DNA of 64,000 nt from Pandoraea sp. ASV26 (GTDB lineage Bacteria; Pseudomonadota; Gammaproteobacteria; Burkholderiales; Burkholderiaceae): positions 62,001 through 126,000 of the forward strand of contig NZ_JAELTP010000001.1 in assembly GCF_016428915.1 (NCBI RefSeq), in the 5' to 3' direction. Positions within the stretch are counted from its first letter, which is position 1; every line of letters begins with the position of its first letter. The notes beneath the pieces are model-generated. The model was not told where the DNA came from, searched no databases, and saw nothing but the letters and a program-made list of their open reading frames with translations. The translations under genes and the position numbers were made by a program. This document shows positions 43,846 through 52,524 of this stretch, one piece after another.

Positions 43846-44832
43846 TTATTGCTTGATGACCGTCTTGGCTTCCTTCACCAGATCGTCCGACAGCGTCACG
43901 CCTTGCTTGGCCGCCGCTGCCGTGTTCACGAACAGTTCCAGATTCGAGCTGGTCTGCGACGCGATCGCACCCGGCTTCTCGCCCTTCAGGATGCGGCCGA
44001 CCACCTTGCCGGTCTGACGGCCCAGGTCGTAGTAGTTGATGCCCAGTGCCGCAATGGCGCCGCGCTTCACGCTGTCGGTATCCGAGGCCACCAGCGGGAT
44101 CTTGCGATCGTTGGCCACCTTCACCAGCGACTCGTAGGCCGACACGACGTTGTTGTCCGTGTTCGTGTAGATCACGTCGACCTTGCCGGCCAGGCTGCCG
44201 GCCGCCGAACTGATGTCGACGGTGCGCGGTGCAGCCGCTTCGACCAGCGTCATACCCGCGGCGGGCAGGAGCTTCTTCAGCTCGTTGACGACCACGACCG
44301 AGTTGGCTTCACCCGGGTTGTACACCATGCCCACGCGCTTGGCGTTCGGCACGACGCGCTTGATCAGGGCGACCTGCTTGTCCAGCGGCAGCTTGTCCGA
44401 CACGCCGGTCACGTTGGTGCCCGACGGCTCCCAGCTCTTCACCAGTTGTGCGGCGACCGGATCGGTCACGCCCGAGTACACCAGCGGCACGGACTTGGTC
44501 GCGGCGGCAACGGCCTGTGCCGTCGGCGTAGCAATACCGATGATCGCGTCCGGCTTGTCACCCACGAACTTGCGGGCAATCTGTGCGGCCGTACCGACGT
44601 TGCCCTGCGCGCTCTGATATTCCCACTTGAGGTTCTTGCCGACCTCGTAGCCTTCCGCCTTGAGTTCATCGCGAGCGCCATCACGAATGGCGTCGAGCGC
44701 CGGGTGCTCTACGATCGCGAGCACGGCCACCGACTTCGTCGATTGCGCGAATGCCGCGCCGGTCGTCCCCAACAGCGTTGCAGCCACAGCACACAGCAGG
44801 GTGCGCTTGGCATGTTTGCCCATTGTCGACAT
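43846..44832 (-). CDS. ABC transporter periplasmic substrate-binding protein (TrpX-like, PF04392 family)
   Basis: 328 residues from the ATG at 44832 (GGAGG, 7 nt upstream). Sec signal (TLLCAVAATLLGTTGAAFAQ), then SVAVLAIVEHPALDAIRDGARDEL, the usual opening of the family, IIGIATPTAQAVAA, PLVYSGVTDPVAAQLV, VGMVYNPGEANSVVVV and VASDTDSVKRGAIAALGINYYDLGRQTG. It captures the ligand in the periplasm for the permease/ATPase encoded downstream. Aromatic amino acids are plausible ligands, but nothing here proves it. Confidence 0.93.
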   Translation of the reverse strand: MSTMGKHAKRTLLCAVAATLLGTTGAAFAQSTKSVAVLAIVEHPALDAIRDGARDELKAEGYEVGKNLKWEYQSAQGNVGTAAQIARKFVGDKPDAIIGIATPTAQAVAAATKSVPLVYSGVTDPVAAQLVKSWEPSGTNVTGVSDKLPLDKQVALIKRVVPNAKRVGMVYNPGEANSVVVVNELKKLLPAAGMTLVEAAAPRTVDISSAAGSLAGKVDVIYTNTDNNVVSAYESLVKVANDRKIPLVASDTDSVKRGAIAALGINYYDLGRQTGKVVGRILKGEKPGAIASQTSSNLELFVNTAAAAKQGVTLSDDLVKEAKTVIKQ

Positions 44833-45323
44833 CAAAACTCCTCCAGGAATACTTTTTTGATAGGTGCGCCGTGCCCGAGTCTGTGCGGGCCTCATTCGGA
44901 TGCACTCAAAGCGTGCACCTGCGCGTGGGGCACAGTCTACCCACATCCCCGGCAGCGAACAACGGTTGCCAACGCAACTTTCCCGGAGGCCCATGGAACA
45001 TCGGATTTCGCCTAAACGCTGGCAGATTGATGCGGCGATCGGGAAAAAAATAGTCGATTCGGCCGCCCATGATCGGAAGCACGCACGTTCATGCGATGCG
45101 TTCAGCCAATGAGATGCGCCGAAAAACGCAACAATCTGGGGAATGTCATCCGCAATGCGCGTTCTTGCGCAATAAAAGTGCAAACGGCGTCCCATTTTTT
45201 AAGACGATTCGGAGGGAAATGCAGAACAGTATTGGCGGGTGACGGACAGCGATGGCCGCATGTTGGGGCACGATCGGGCGCGATCGGGCTTGATCGGACG
45301 CAAGCGGTGCGCCTCAGGACACG
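44833..45323. other. Spacer between the ABC operon and rlpA
   Basis: About 490 bp. It must contain the promoter of the ABC operon near 44850-44950; no boxes are convincing. At 45270-45299 there are three tandem copies of a 10-bp unit (CGATCGGGCG, CGATCGGGCT, TGATCGGACG) just after the end of rlpA. I see no gene. Confidence 0.5.
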
Positions 45324-45941
45324 TCAGGGTGCGTTGTTGGTCTCGTCGAGGCCGAGGGCCGCGACTTCGCTGCGGGAGAGGCGGCGGATTTCGACCTTGG
45401 TGTGCCCGGCGCGAATGAAGTCGAGTTGCTTGGCCGCGCCGTAGGACAGATCGATGATGCGACTGCGCGTAAAGGGGCCGCGATCGTTGATTTTGACGAC
45501 AACCGTCTTGTTATTGGCGACGTTGCGCACCAGCGCAAAGCTCCCTAGCGGCAAGGTCGGATGCGCGGCCGTCGCCTCGTTCATGTCGAACGCTTCGCCC
45601 GTGGCCGTACGCCGTCCGTGAAACTTCTTGCCGTACCACGACGCCATGCCGCTCTGAAAGAACGTACCGGCATCGGCGCGCAGACGCGCTTCACCGTCGC
45701 GATCCGGCGCATCGGGGTCGCCGGGGTTGAGGCCTTCGTTGCGATACGTGCGGCCCGGCCACTGTAGATCGAAGCTCGAGCCGACCGGTGCGTTAGCGCC
45801 GCGCGCACGGGCGCCATCGCCTGTCGCCGGAGGGGCGGCAGCCGTTTGGCTGGGGGGTTCGAGCGGCGTTGTGCAGGCTGTCAACGTCAGGGCGAGGGCG
45901 CAACCAACCGCGAACCGTGTGAGCATGTCGCGTGTTCGCAT
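45324..45941 (-). CDS. rlpA: RlpA family septal lytic transglycosylase / rare lipoprotein A
   Basis: 205 residues from the ATG at 45941. Lipoprotein signal with lipobox LTAC, a Pro/Ala-rich linker, then the double-psi beta-barrel domain: GMASWYGKKFHGRRTATGEAFDM, HPTLPLGSFALVRNV and VKINDRGPFTRSRIIDLSYGAAKQL, including the catalytic-type Asp in NDRGP. There is no C-terminal SPOR domain, unlike the Pseudomonas enzyme. RlpA acts at the outer membrane on peptidoglycan strands lacking stem peptides. Confidence 0.93.
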   Translation of the reverse strand: MRTRDMLTRFAVGCALALTLTACTTPLEPPSQTAAAPPATGDGARARGANAPVGSSFDLQWPGRTYRNEGLNPGDPDAPDRDGEARLRADAGTFFQSGMASWYGKKFHGRRTATGEAFDMNEATAAHPTLPLGSFALVRNVANNKTVVVKINDRGPFTRSRIIDLSYGAAKQLDFIRAGHTKVEIRRLSRSEVAALGLDETNNAP

Positions 45942-46182
45942 AGCCCGCAAGTCTAACACGCCATCAAAGTCAACCCATCAGCGAGCGTTCACTTACACGT
46001 TAACACCTGCTTACATCGCGTTACCCGACCTGGCGGCTCACGCGGTCCGGGTGTCTTTCGCCAATCCACACGGCGGCGGAAAAGGCCGATCCCGCGGCCG
46101 GTCGAACACGCAAGCGCGCCACGCCGGGCGACGGTACCCCGGCCCGAATTACAATAGGCGAAAACCGCGTCCCCGATAACTC

Positions 46183-46839
46183 ATGAACGTCACCCTGATT
46201 CCTGTCACGCCTTTCCAGCAAAACTGCACCCTGCTCGTTTGCGATACGACGAAGCGCGCCGCCGTGGTCGACCCCGGGGGTGATATCGACCGGATTGCCG
46301 CCGAGATCGAACGTCAGGGCGTGACGCTCGAGAAGATCTTCCTGACGCATGGTCATCTGGACCATTGCGGTGGCGCGGGCGCTCTGGCCGCGAAGTACGA
46401 CGTGCCGATCGAAGGCCCGCATCCGGACGACGCCTTCTGGATCGACCAGCTCGAGGCGCAAAGCGCGCGTTTCGGTTTCCCCGAACCCGAGCCGTTCACC
46501 CCCGATCGCTGGCTGGGCGACGGCGACACCGTCAAGTTCGGCGACATCACGCTCGACGTGTTCCATTGCCCGGGTCACACGCCAGGTCATGTGGTGTTCT
46601 TCTCGGCGGACGAGCGTCTGGCCAGCGTGGGCGACGTGCTGTTCGCCGGGTCCATTGGCCGCACCGACTTCCCGCGCGGCAACCACGCCGACCTGATCGC
46701 CTCGATCCGCAACAAGCTCTGGCCGCTGGGCGACGACGTGACGTTCATTCCGGGGCACGGCCCCGTCTCCACGTTCGGTCAGGAGCGTCAGACCAACCCG
46801 TACGTGGCCGACGCCGTGCTCGCCCGGGGCGCCGCATGA
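46183..46839 (+). CDS. MBL-fold metallo-hydrolase (glyoxalase II-like)
   Basis: 218 residues. Metallo-beta-lactamase motif [10 protein letters not shown] (HxHxDH), then [12 protein letters not shown], the bridging Asp in [19 protein letters not shown], and the final His in [10 protein letters not shown]. It is the short type-II-like form (GloC/YcbL type) that hydrolyses S-lactoylglutathione or related thioesters; the exact substrate is open. The stop overlaps the start of the next gene in an ATGA, so the two are translated together. Confidence 0.92.
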   Translation: MNVTLIPVTPFQQNCTLLVCDTTKRAAVVDPGGDIDRIAAEIERQGVTLEKIFLTHGHLDHCGGAGALAAKYDVPIEGPHPDDAFWIDQLEAQSARFGFPEPEPFTPDRWLGDGDTVKFGDITLDVFHCPGHTPGHVVFFSADERLASVGDVLFAGSIGRTDFPRGNHADLIASIRNKLWPLGDDVTFIPGHGPVSTFGQERQTNPYVADAVLARGAA

Positions 46840-47606
46840 GTCAGGCCATGTCCCGCACCCCCTCGCGCGTCATTCCCGTCGACGAGGAGATTTTCGTCAG
46901 TACCGACGTCGAGGCCGATGGCCCGATCCCCGGCCCGCATTCGATGCTGAGCTTCGCGTCGGCGGCGTATACGGCCGACAAGGAACTGATCGGCACCTTC
47001 AGCGCCAATCTCGAATGCCTGCCGGACGCGAAGGGGCATCCGCTGACGATGAAATGGTGGAAGACCGAGCCCGAGGCGTGGGAAGCCTGCCGCGTCGATC
47101 CGGAAGATCCGGCCAAAGCGCTCAAGGCGTATGTGAAGTGGGTGGAGAAGTTGCCGGGCAAGCCGGTGTTCGTCGCCTACCCGGCGGGGTTCGATTTCAC
47201 GTTCATGTTCTGGTACATGATGCGTTTCGTCGGACGCTGCCCGTTCTCGTGGTCGGCGCTCGATATCAAGACGCTCGCCTTCGCCATGACCGGCATGCCC
47301 TACCGCAAGTGCATCAAGCCGCGTCTGCCGCAAGTCTGGCTCGACCCGCTGCCGCACACCCACGTGGCACTCGACGACGCGCTCGAACAAGGCGCCCTCT
47401 TCTGCAACATGCTCGCGGAGCTGCGCGAGCAGCAGAAGACGTTGACCGAACTCCCCGGTTGGCGCGGCGCCGGACTGACGGCGAACGCCAACACACCAGT
47501 GTTCGGATCGGCCGCGGCGGCGGCAGCAGCGCAAGCGGACGCCGATGCCGCGCACGCCGAATCGCCAGACACCGGCCCCGGCAAAGACAGCACGGCGCAC
47601 GGCTAA
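46836..47606 (+). CDS. DEDD-type 3'-5' exonuclease family protein
   Basis: 256 residues. Exonuclease motif I in [19 protein letters not shown] (Asp/Glu pair), motif II around [14 protein letters not shown], and motif III in [14 protein letters not shown] (His/Asp), the DnaQ-like DEDDh pattern. The C-terminal 45 residues are Ala/Asp-rich and disordered, with a run of seven alanines. It may act on RNA or DNA; family members are annotated as 3'-5' exoribonucleases. Coupled to the MBL-fold gene by a 4-bp overlap. Confidence 0.85.
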   Translation: MSQAMSRTPSRVIPVDEEIFVSTDVEADGPIPGPHSMLSFASAAYTADKELIGTFSANLECLPDAKGHPLTMKWWKTEPEAWEACRVDPEDPAKALKAYVKWVEKLPGKPVFVAYPAGFDFTFMFWYMMRFVGRCPFSWSALDIKTLAFAMTGMPYRKCIKPRLPQVWLDPLPHTHVALDDALEQGALFCNMLAELREQQKTLTELPGWRGAGLTANANTPVFGSAAAAAAAQADADAAHAESPDTGPGKDSTAHG

Positions 47607-47734
47607 ACCGCCGCAAGCCAACGCCATCTCTCCCGATCTACCGTCATTTCGCGCCATCCAACATTAGGGCATCACGGCCAGCCGCGCGACGTGCAACGCG
47701 TCGCACGGCTACCGATGTTCCCGATGCCGCGGGC

Positions 47735-48091
47735 TTACAGCACGTTGTTCGCCAACTCTGGCGGGCGCGCAATCACAGCCTTCTCGCCATTGACCACGAT
47801 CGGGCGCTGCAATAGCTTCGGATGCCTCGCCACGGCGCCGAGCAAGGCGTCGTCGGTCAGCGCCGTATCGGCCAGTCCGAGCTCTGCGTACTCCGTCTCG
47901 TTGCTGCGGATCATCTCGCGCACGGGCACGCCCAGCAGCTTGTGCAGACGTTTGAGTTCGGCGAGCGTTGGCGGCGTCTTCAGATACTCGATGATTTGCA
48001 GATCGCTGCCACCCACGGCCGAAGAACCCTCCACGAGGGCCAGCGCTTCGCGCGACTTCGAGCAGCGCGGGTTGTGATACACGGTAATCAT
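47735..48091 (-). CDS. arsC: Arsenate reductase (glutaredoxin-dependent type)
   Basis: 118 residues from the ATG at 48091 (GGAG 8 nt upstream). Begins ITVYHNPRCSKSREALAL, with the catalytic Cys in NPRCSKSR, then EYLKTPPTLAELKRLHKLLG, REMIRSNETEY and the C-terminal RPIVVNGEKAVIARPPE, where the Arg residues bind arsenate. It is a lone gene with no arsB or arsR beside it, so it could be a general housekeeping ArsC/YffB relative rather than part of a resistance operon. Confidence 0.93.
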   Translation of the reverse strand: MITVYHNPRCSKSREALALVEGSSAVGGSDLQIIEYLKTPPTLAELKRLHKLLGVPVREMIRSNETEYAELGLADTALTDDALLGAVARHPKLLQRPIVVNGEKAVIARPPELANNVL

Positions 48092-48440
48092 GGTCACTCC
48101 ATTGCGTACGAAAAGCGTCCGGCGCGACATCGTCATTCACGCCTGTGACGTGCGCTGCGAGTATGCATGGTATCGTCGGATGCCGCTACTCACGGACCGC
48201 AGCGGCAACACTGACGGCTTCATCCTAGCTTCACCCCAGCTTCATTCGTCAACTTCACGCATCGTCCGACGTACGCACTGCCCAAGCGCGCTATGCGCGA
48301 GCATCCACCTGCCCGGTGTACGTGCTTGGTGTAAGGCTCGGTGTACGTGTTAACCGCGCTGCGCACCCGGCATCGGCCACCTAAGATAGGCAGAGAGCGC
48401 ACTGTGCGTCGCACGATCCGGTGTTTCAGGAGAAAGTGAC
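48092..48440. other. Divergent spacer between arsC and the dienelactone hydrolase gene, with direct repeats
   Basis: About 350 bp. The hexamer GGTGTA occurs three times in phase at 48315, 48328 and 48340; the outer two are part of an 11-bp repeat CGGTGTACGTG (48314-48324 and 48339-48349). This lies about 90 bp before the hydrolase start and could be a regulator site. A ribosome-binding AGGAG is at about 48428. No gene is visible. Confidence 0.6.
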
Positions 48441-49682
48441 ATGGCAGGACGCTTCATCAGCATCAAGTCTCGCGACGGCAAGACCTTCCAAGCCTATCTG
48501 GCACTGCCCAAAGGGGATGCAGAGGGCAAAGGCCCCGGACTCGTGCTGTGTCAGGAGATTTTCGGCGTGAACGCTTACATCCGCGAGCTTGCCGACCGAT
48601 ACGCCGAAGAGGGCTACGTCGTACTGGCGCCCGATCTGTTCTGGCGTATCGAGCCGGGCATCGAGCTGGGCTATTCGTCCGGCGACTGGCAGCGGGCGTT
48701 CGCATTGTTCCAGAGCTTCGATGTCGATCTGGGGATGGAAGACGTCGGCGCAACCGTCGACGCCCTGCGCGCGCTACCGGAATGCGTCGGTGGCGTGGGC
48801 GTGGTCGGCTACTGCCTCGGCGGCAAGCTGGCGGCCCTGTCCGTCACGCGCACGAGCGCCGACGTGGCGGTCGGCTACTACGGCGTGGGGCTCGAGGCGC
48901 ACGTCGAAGAACTCGCCGGCGAGCACCCGCCGCTCGTGCTGCACATCGCCGAGCATGACAAACATGCGCCCGCCGAGGTGCGTGAAATGCTTGCCGAGCG
49001 GCTCGGCGAGCATGCCAACGTCACCCTCTTCAGCTATCCCGACGCCGACCACGCCTTCGCGCGTCCCGGCGATCACTTCAACCGGTCGGCCACGCAACTG
49101 GCACATCAGCGCACCCTCGGCGCCGTGCGGCGCGTGCTGGGCCCGCACTTCGACTTCGCATCGCTTTGGGAAACGCATTGCGCGTATGAATTCGCCAGCC
49201 GCGAAATCGATCCCCTGATGAAGACGATGGTGGCTGAGCCGTACGTCAATCACATTCCGACGATGACCGGCGGCGTGGGCCATCAGCAACTGGCGCACTT
49301 TTACCGCAACCATTTCGTGAACAGCAACCCGCCCGACACCCGGCTGATTCCGATCTCGCGCACGATCGGCGCGACGCAACTCGTCGACGAATTGCTGTTC
49401 TGCTTTACGCACACGACGCCCATCGACTGGATGCTGCCGGGCGTAGAGCCGACCGGACGCCGCGTCGAGATTCCGCTGGTCGCCATCGTGCGATTCCGTG
49501 GTGGCAAGCTGGAGCACGAGCATATCTATTGGGATCAGGCGAGCGTGCTGGTGCAGATCGGCCTGCTCGACCCGAAGGGCTTGCCGGTGGCGGGCATCGA
49601 GACCGCGCGCAAGTTGCAGGACGAGAATCTGCCGTCCAATACCCTGATGCCGAATTGGTCGTTCGGTACCCGGGCGCAATAA
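48441..49682 (+). CDS. Dienelactone hydrolase fused to an NTF2/SnoaL-like domain
   Basis: 413 residues. Residues 1 to about 235 are a dienelactone-hydrolase alpha/beta domain: VLCQEIFGVNAYIRELADR (oxyanion Glu), nucleophile Cys in VGYCLGGKLA, and the catalytic His in DADHAFARPG. From about residue 240 a second domain (FASREIDPLMKTMVAEPYVNHIPTMTGG, IVRFRGGKLEHEHIYWDQASVLVQIGLL) matches SnoaL-like NTF2 folds. Ordinary DLH proteins end near residue 235, so this is a fusion. Start ATG 48441 follows AGGAGAAAGTGAC. Substrate unknown. Confidence 0.9.
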   Translation: MAGRFISIKSRDGKTFQAYLALPKGDAEGKGPGLVLCQEIFGVNAYIRELADRYAEEGYVVLAPDLFWRIEPGIELGYSSGDWQRAFALFQSFDVDLGMEDVGATVDALRALPECVGGVGVVGYCLGGKLAALSVTRTSADVAVGYYGVGLEAHVEELAGEHPPLVLHIAEHDKHAPAEVREMLAERLGEHANVTLFSYPDADHAFARPGDHFNRSATQLAHQRTLGAVRRVLGPHFDFASLWETHCAYEFASREIDPLMKTMVAEPYVNHIPTMTGGVGHQQLAHFYRNHFVNSNPPDTRLIPISRTIGATQLVDELLFCFTHTTPIDWMLPGVEPTGRRVEIPLVAIVRFRGGKLEHEHIYWDQASVLVQIGLLDPKGLPVAGIETARKLQDENLPSNTLMPNWSFGTRAQ

Positions 49683-49784
49683 GACCGAAGGCGTTTTCCC
49701 CGGCATGCGGCCTTACCCGCCGCGCGCCGGACGCAAGACAGTGCACAACAAGAATCGTGTCGCGAATGTTGCGGGAGACAGCGT

Positions 49785-50291
49785 ATGAAGGCGCAACTTT
49801 CCCGGTGCCTGCGGGCACCGTATGCCACCGCGTGGCTGAGCGTCGCGGCCTGTGTTCTGGCCGTTGCCGGCTGCGCCAATCCGGACTTCGAATCCAAAAA
49901 GCCCCTCATCCTCAATCCGCCCCCCGGTGAGGCCCCGGTCTCGGCCTTGGATCAGTACAAGATCATGGCGGCGCAGCGTGTGACGGAAGTCAACGCGAAA
50001 GAGATCACGCCGGGCAATCCGCAACCGATGTTGCGCTCGGTGGTATCGCTCGAATACTGGGTGGATCGTGGCGGGAACGTCACGAGCGTGGTGCTTTACC
50101 GCAGCAACGGCGATCGCGAAGCGGAGCGCATTGCCGTGGCGAGCCTGCGACGGGCCAGCCCGTTGCCGGCGCCCAGCCGGGCGCTGGTCGACAGCAGCGG
50201 ACGCGTGCGAGCCGTCGAAACCTGGCTCTTCAACAACGACGGCCGCTTCCAGTTGCGCAGCGTGGCGGCGCCTCAGATCGATGGGGAATGA
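49785..50291 (+). CDS. Lipoprotein with TonB-C-like domain
   Basis: 168 residues. Signal peptide with lipobox-like LAVAGC near residue 30. The C-terminal 85 residues (LEYWVDRGGNVTSVVLYRSNGDREAERIAVASLRRASPLPAPS) have the TonB C-terminal beta-strand and helix pattern. No transmembrane anchor plus Pro-rich spacer typical of a real TonB is present, so it is not an energy transducer. A periplasmic/outer-membrane structural role is possible but unproven. The gene stands 57 bp before hyi. Confidence 0.75.
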   Translation: MKAQLSRCLRAPYATAWLSVAACVLAVAGCANPDFESKKPLILNPPPGEAPVSALDQYKIMAAQRVTEVNAKEITPGNPQPMLRSVVSLEYWVDRGGNVTSVVLYRSNGDREAERIAVASLRRASPLPAPSRALVDSSGRVRAVETWLFNNDGRFQLRSVAAPQIDGE

Positions 50292-50348
50292 TATTGTGAC
50301 GGGCATCAACTCACCCTGCCCGGCCCGCTTTGGGCGACGGAGATTCCC

Positions 50349-51158
50349 ATGCCGCGATTTGCCGCGAATCTGACCCTGCTGTATCAGGAAGTGCCGTTTC
50401 TGGATCGATTCCGCGAGGCGGCGAGCGATGGTTTCCGGGGCGTGGAATGTCTGTTCCCGTACGACCACCCTGCGCAAGCGATACGCGCGCGTCTGGACGA
50501 TGCGGGACTCACGCAGGTGCTGTTCAACACGCCCGCCGGCGACTGGGTCAGCGGCGAGCGCGGACTGGCCGCCCTGCCGGGACGCGAAGCGCAATTTCGC
50601 GACGGGCTCGAACTCGCACTCGGCTACGCCGACGCATTGGGCTGCCGCCAGTTGCATGTAATGGCTGGCTGCCCCGATGCCTCGGCGTCGCCCGAACGCT
50701 GTCAGGCGGTCTATCTCGAGAACCTCGCGTACGCGGCCGGACAGGCTGCCGCACACGGGGTCACCATCCTGATCGAACCGATCAACCCGCGCGACTTCCC
50801 CCGCTATTTCCTCACGCGTCAGGATCAGGCGCACGCCATTCGCGAGGCAGTGGGCGCGAGCAATCTCAAAGTGCAGTTCGACGCGTATCACTGCCAGATC
50901 GTCGAAGGCGATCTCGCGATGAAGCTTCGCCAGCACATTGCCCACATCGGGCATGTGCAGGTGGCGGGCGTTCCCGCGCGTCACGAGCCGGACACCGGCG
51001 AAGTCAGCTATCCGTTCCTGTTCCGTCTGCTCGACGAGCTGGGCTACGCGGGATGGATCGGGTGCGAATACCGGCCGCAAGGCGCAACACGCGACGGGCT
51101 AGGCTGGCTCAAACCGTGGCTCAGAGCCGCCGTGAAATCAGACGCCGAAGTCACCTGA
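50349..51158 (+). CDS. hyi: Hydroxypyruvate isomerase family protein
   Basis: 269 residues, TIM-barrel of the xylose-isomerase-like family. Typical Hyi/OtnI stretches: [66 protein letters not shown] (metal Glu), [15 protein letters not shown] (Asp/His), [18 protein letters not shown] and GCEYRPQG (final Glu). Either hydroxypyruvate isomerase or the related 2-oxo-tetronate isomerase OtnI fits; neither glyoxylate nor tetronate pathway genes are near to decide. Confidence 0.9.
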   Translation: MPRFAANLTLLYQEVPFLDRFREAASDGFRGVECLFPYDHPAQAIRARLDDAGLTQVLFNTPAGDWVSGERGLAALPGREAQFRDGLELALGYADALGCRQLHVMAGCPDASASPERCQAVYLENLAYAAGQAAAHGVTILIEPINPRDFPRYFLTRQDQAHAIREAVGASNLKVQFDAYHCQIVEGDLAMKLRQHIAHIGHVQVAGVPARHEPDTGEVSYPFLFRLLDELGYAGWIGCEYRPQGATRDGLGWLKPWLRAAVKSDAEVT

Positions 51159-51934
51159 GCGGCAATCCCGACAACCAGCCGGCATTGGGGCGTCAATGTT
51201 GCGGCGCAAATTTACGCAGGCGTGAATCGACTTCCGTCAATGAATCGGAGGGCGAAGCAATTCCGGGGGAATGTCGGAGAAAGGTCTAGGAAAGATGTAG
51301 GTCTTCGCAGGCAAAAAAAAATGGCGGGACACACGGGCCCGCCAAAACCACACGCTACGGGGTTAGCGCGAGGAGACCAGATTCGGAGCACTGCATCGAA
51401 TTGCACTGCAAATTGCGCCGGGGGACGCCTTCTGCCGATACAGTCGCGCTGCTGTGTTACCGGGGGATAAGCACGTCAGCGTTGAGATGCATTGTGGTGG
51501 AAACGTATTGCGCGAGGGGTAACAAAGTGTTTCAGGTTGTAACACCTAGAGCGTTACACCCCGCTTTACACCCGCGCTACATCCCCGCCACACCCATTTC
51601 ACACGCCCGCCTTCTGCGTTGCCCGGCGAGGACTTCATGAGTGACAGGGAAAGTGTGACTTGGTTCGCTATCCTGATTAACTCATCGGATAAGGCATTGG
51701 ATAGCGCATCGATGACGCGCGACACGAATGCACGCCGAATGCACGCCGATTCACCCGCGCCCACCACGCAACCGCATTTCACACACGGTTCGTCAATGTG
51801 CTAACTTCATTCTTTGTGCGTGGCAACAAAGTGGGCGGGCGCGATGCACGGCATACCCGCTTCGGGGATCCGCCGCGCACCGGGAACAAGCATTTCATCC
51901 AACGACAGCATCGATCTGAACGGGGTCCACTCGC
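51159..51934. other. 776-bp intergenic region rich in small structures
   Basis: No open frame with coding character on either strand. It contains: an orphan leftward terminator (51313-51343); five helically phased units of the type YTACAYCC between 51552 and 51611; an inverted repeat CGCTATCC-N25-GGATAGCG (51666-51706); and an exact 11-bp tandem repeat GAATGCACGCC (51726-51747). Part of it (51640-51715) is AT-rich. This looks like a regulatory or small-RNA region rather than decayed coding sequence. Confidence 0.6.
51313..51343 (-). terminator. Orphan rho-independent terminator (leftward), candidate small-RNA 3' end
   Basis: Leftward: GGCGGG, 9-nt loop, CCCGCC, A, then nine T. The stem is perfect and the T-run occurs only on this side, so direction is clear. 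No leftward gene lies in the 2.1 kb to its right up to the left end of pheC, making a small non-coding RNA the simplest source of the transcript. Confidence 0.75.
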
Positions 51935-52408
51935 ATGGAAACCATTGAACGTCTGGGGAAGATACTGGCGCGCGACCGCGTCATCGGGGTCGTGGGCCTG
52001 TCGCCGCGGCCGGACCGGCCGAGCTACACCACATCGCGTTACATGCAGCAGCAGGGATACCGGATCGTGCCGGTCAACCCGCAGGCGGCCGGCTCGGGCG
52101 AGAAGATTCTGGGCGAAACCGTCTACGCGAGCCTGACCGACGCCGCCGAAGCCCTGCGCACCGAGGGTGTCCGGATTCAGATGGTCGATTGCTTCCGCCG
52201 CAGTGGCGACATTCCCCCGATCGCGCAAGAAGCGGTGGCTATCGGCGCCAATAGCTTATGGATGCAGTTGGGCATCGAGAACGACGAAGCCGCCGTCGTC
52301 GCACTGGCGGCCGGGCTCGATGTCGTGATGGACCGCTGCGTCAAGATCGAACACCAGCGCTGGGAGATGCAGGCAGGCGATGCCTTCGCGCACGCCAAGC
52401 GCCGCTGA
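51935..52408 (+). CDS. CoA-binding domain protein (YccU-like)
   Basis: 157 residues, single Rossmann-like CoA-binding domain: RVIGVVGLSPRPDRPSYTTSRYMQQQGYRIVPVNPQ, then LGETVYASLTDA, IQMVDCFRRSGDIPPIAQEA, LWMQLGIEND and AAGLDVVMDRCVKIEHQR with the conserved C-terminal Cys. Family members bind CoA or act in acyl-CoA metabolism, but the cellular role is unsettled. It lies after the long intergenic region and 116 bp before the esterase gene. Confidence 0.9.
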   Translation: METIERLGKILARDRVIGVVGLSPRPDRPSYTTSRYMQQQGYRIVPVNPQAAGSGEKILGETVYASLTDAAEALRTEGVRIQMVDCFRRSGDIPPIAQEAVAIGANSLWMQLGIENDEAAVVALAAGLDVVMDRCVKIEHQRWEMQAGDAFAHAKRR

Positions 52409-52524
52409 TTCAGTCGCCCGCTTCGGTCGCCGGCTTCCGTCGCCAGCTGCCGTCGCTCAACGACACAACCGTCTTCTCCTCCCGTCTTTTCCTCTTAACG
52501 CATTCACGCCACTCGCTTGCTGAC

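Noticed and set aside
51546-51782. A leftward 78-codon frame in the hyi-yccU interval
   Set aside because: It crosses the direct-repeat array, has no ribosome-binding site and no recognisable pattern; a non-coding explanation fits better.
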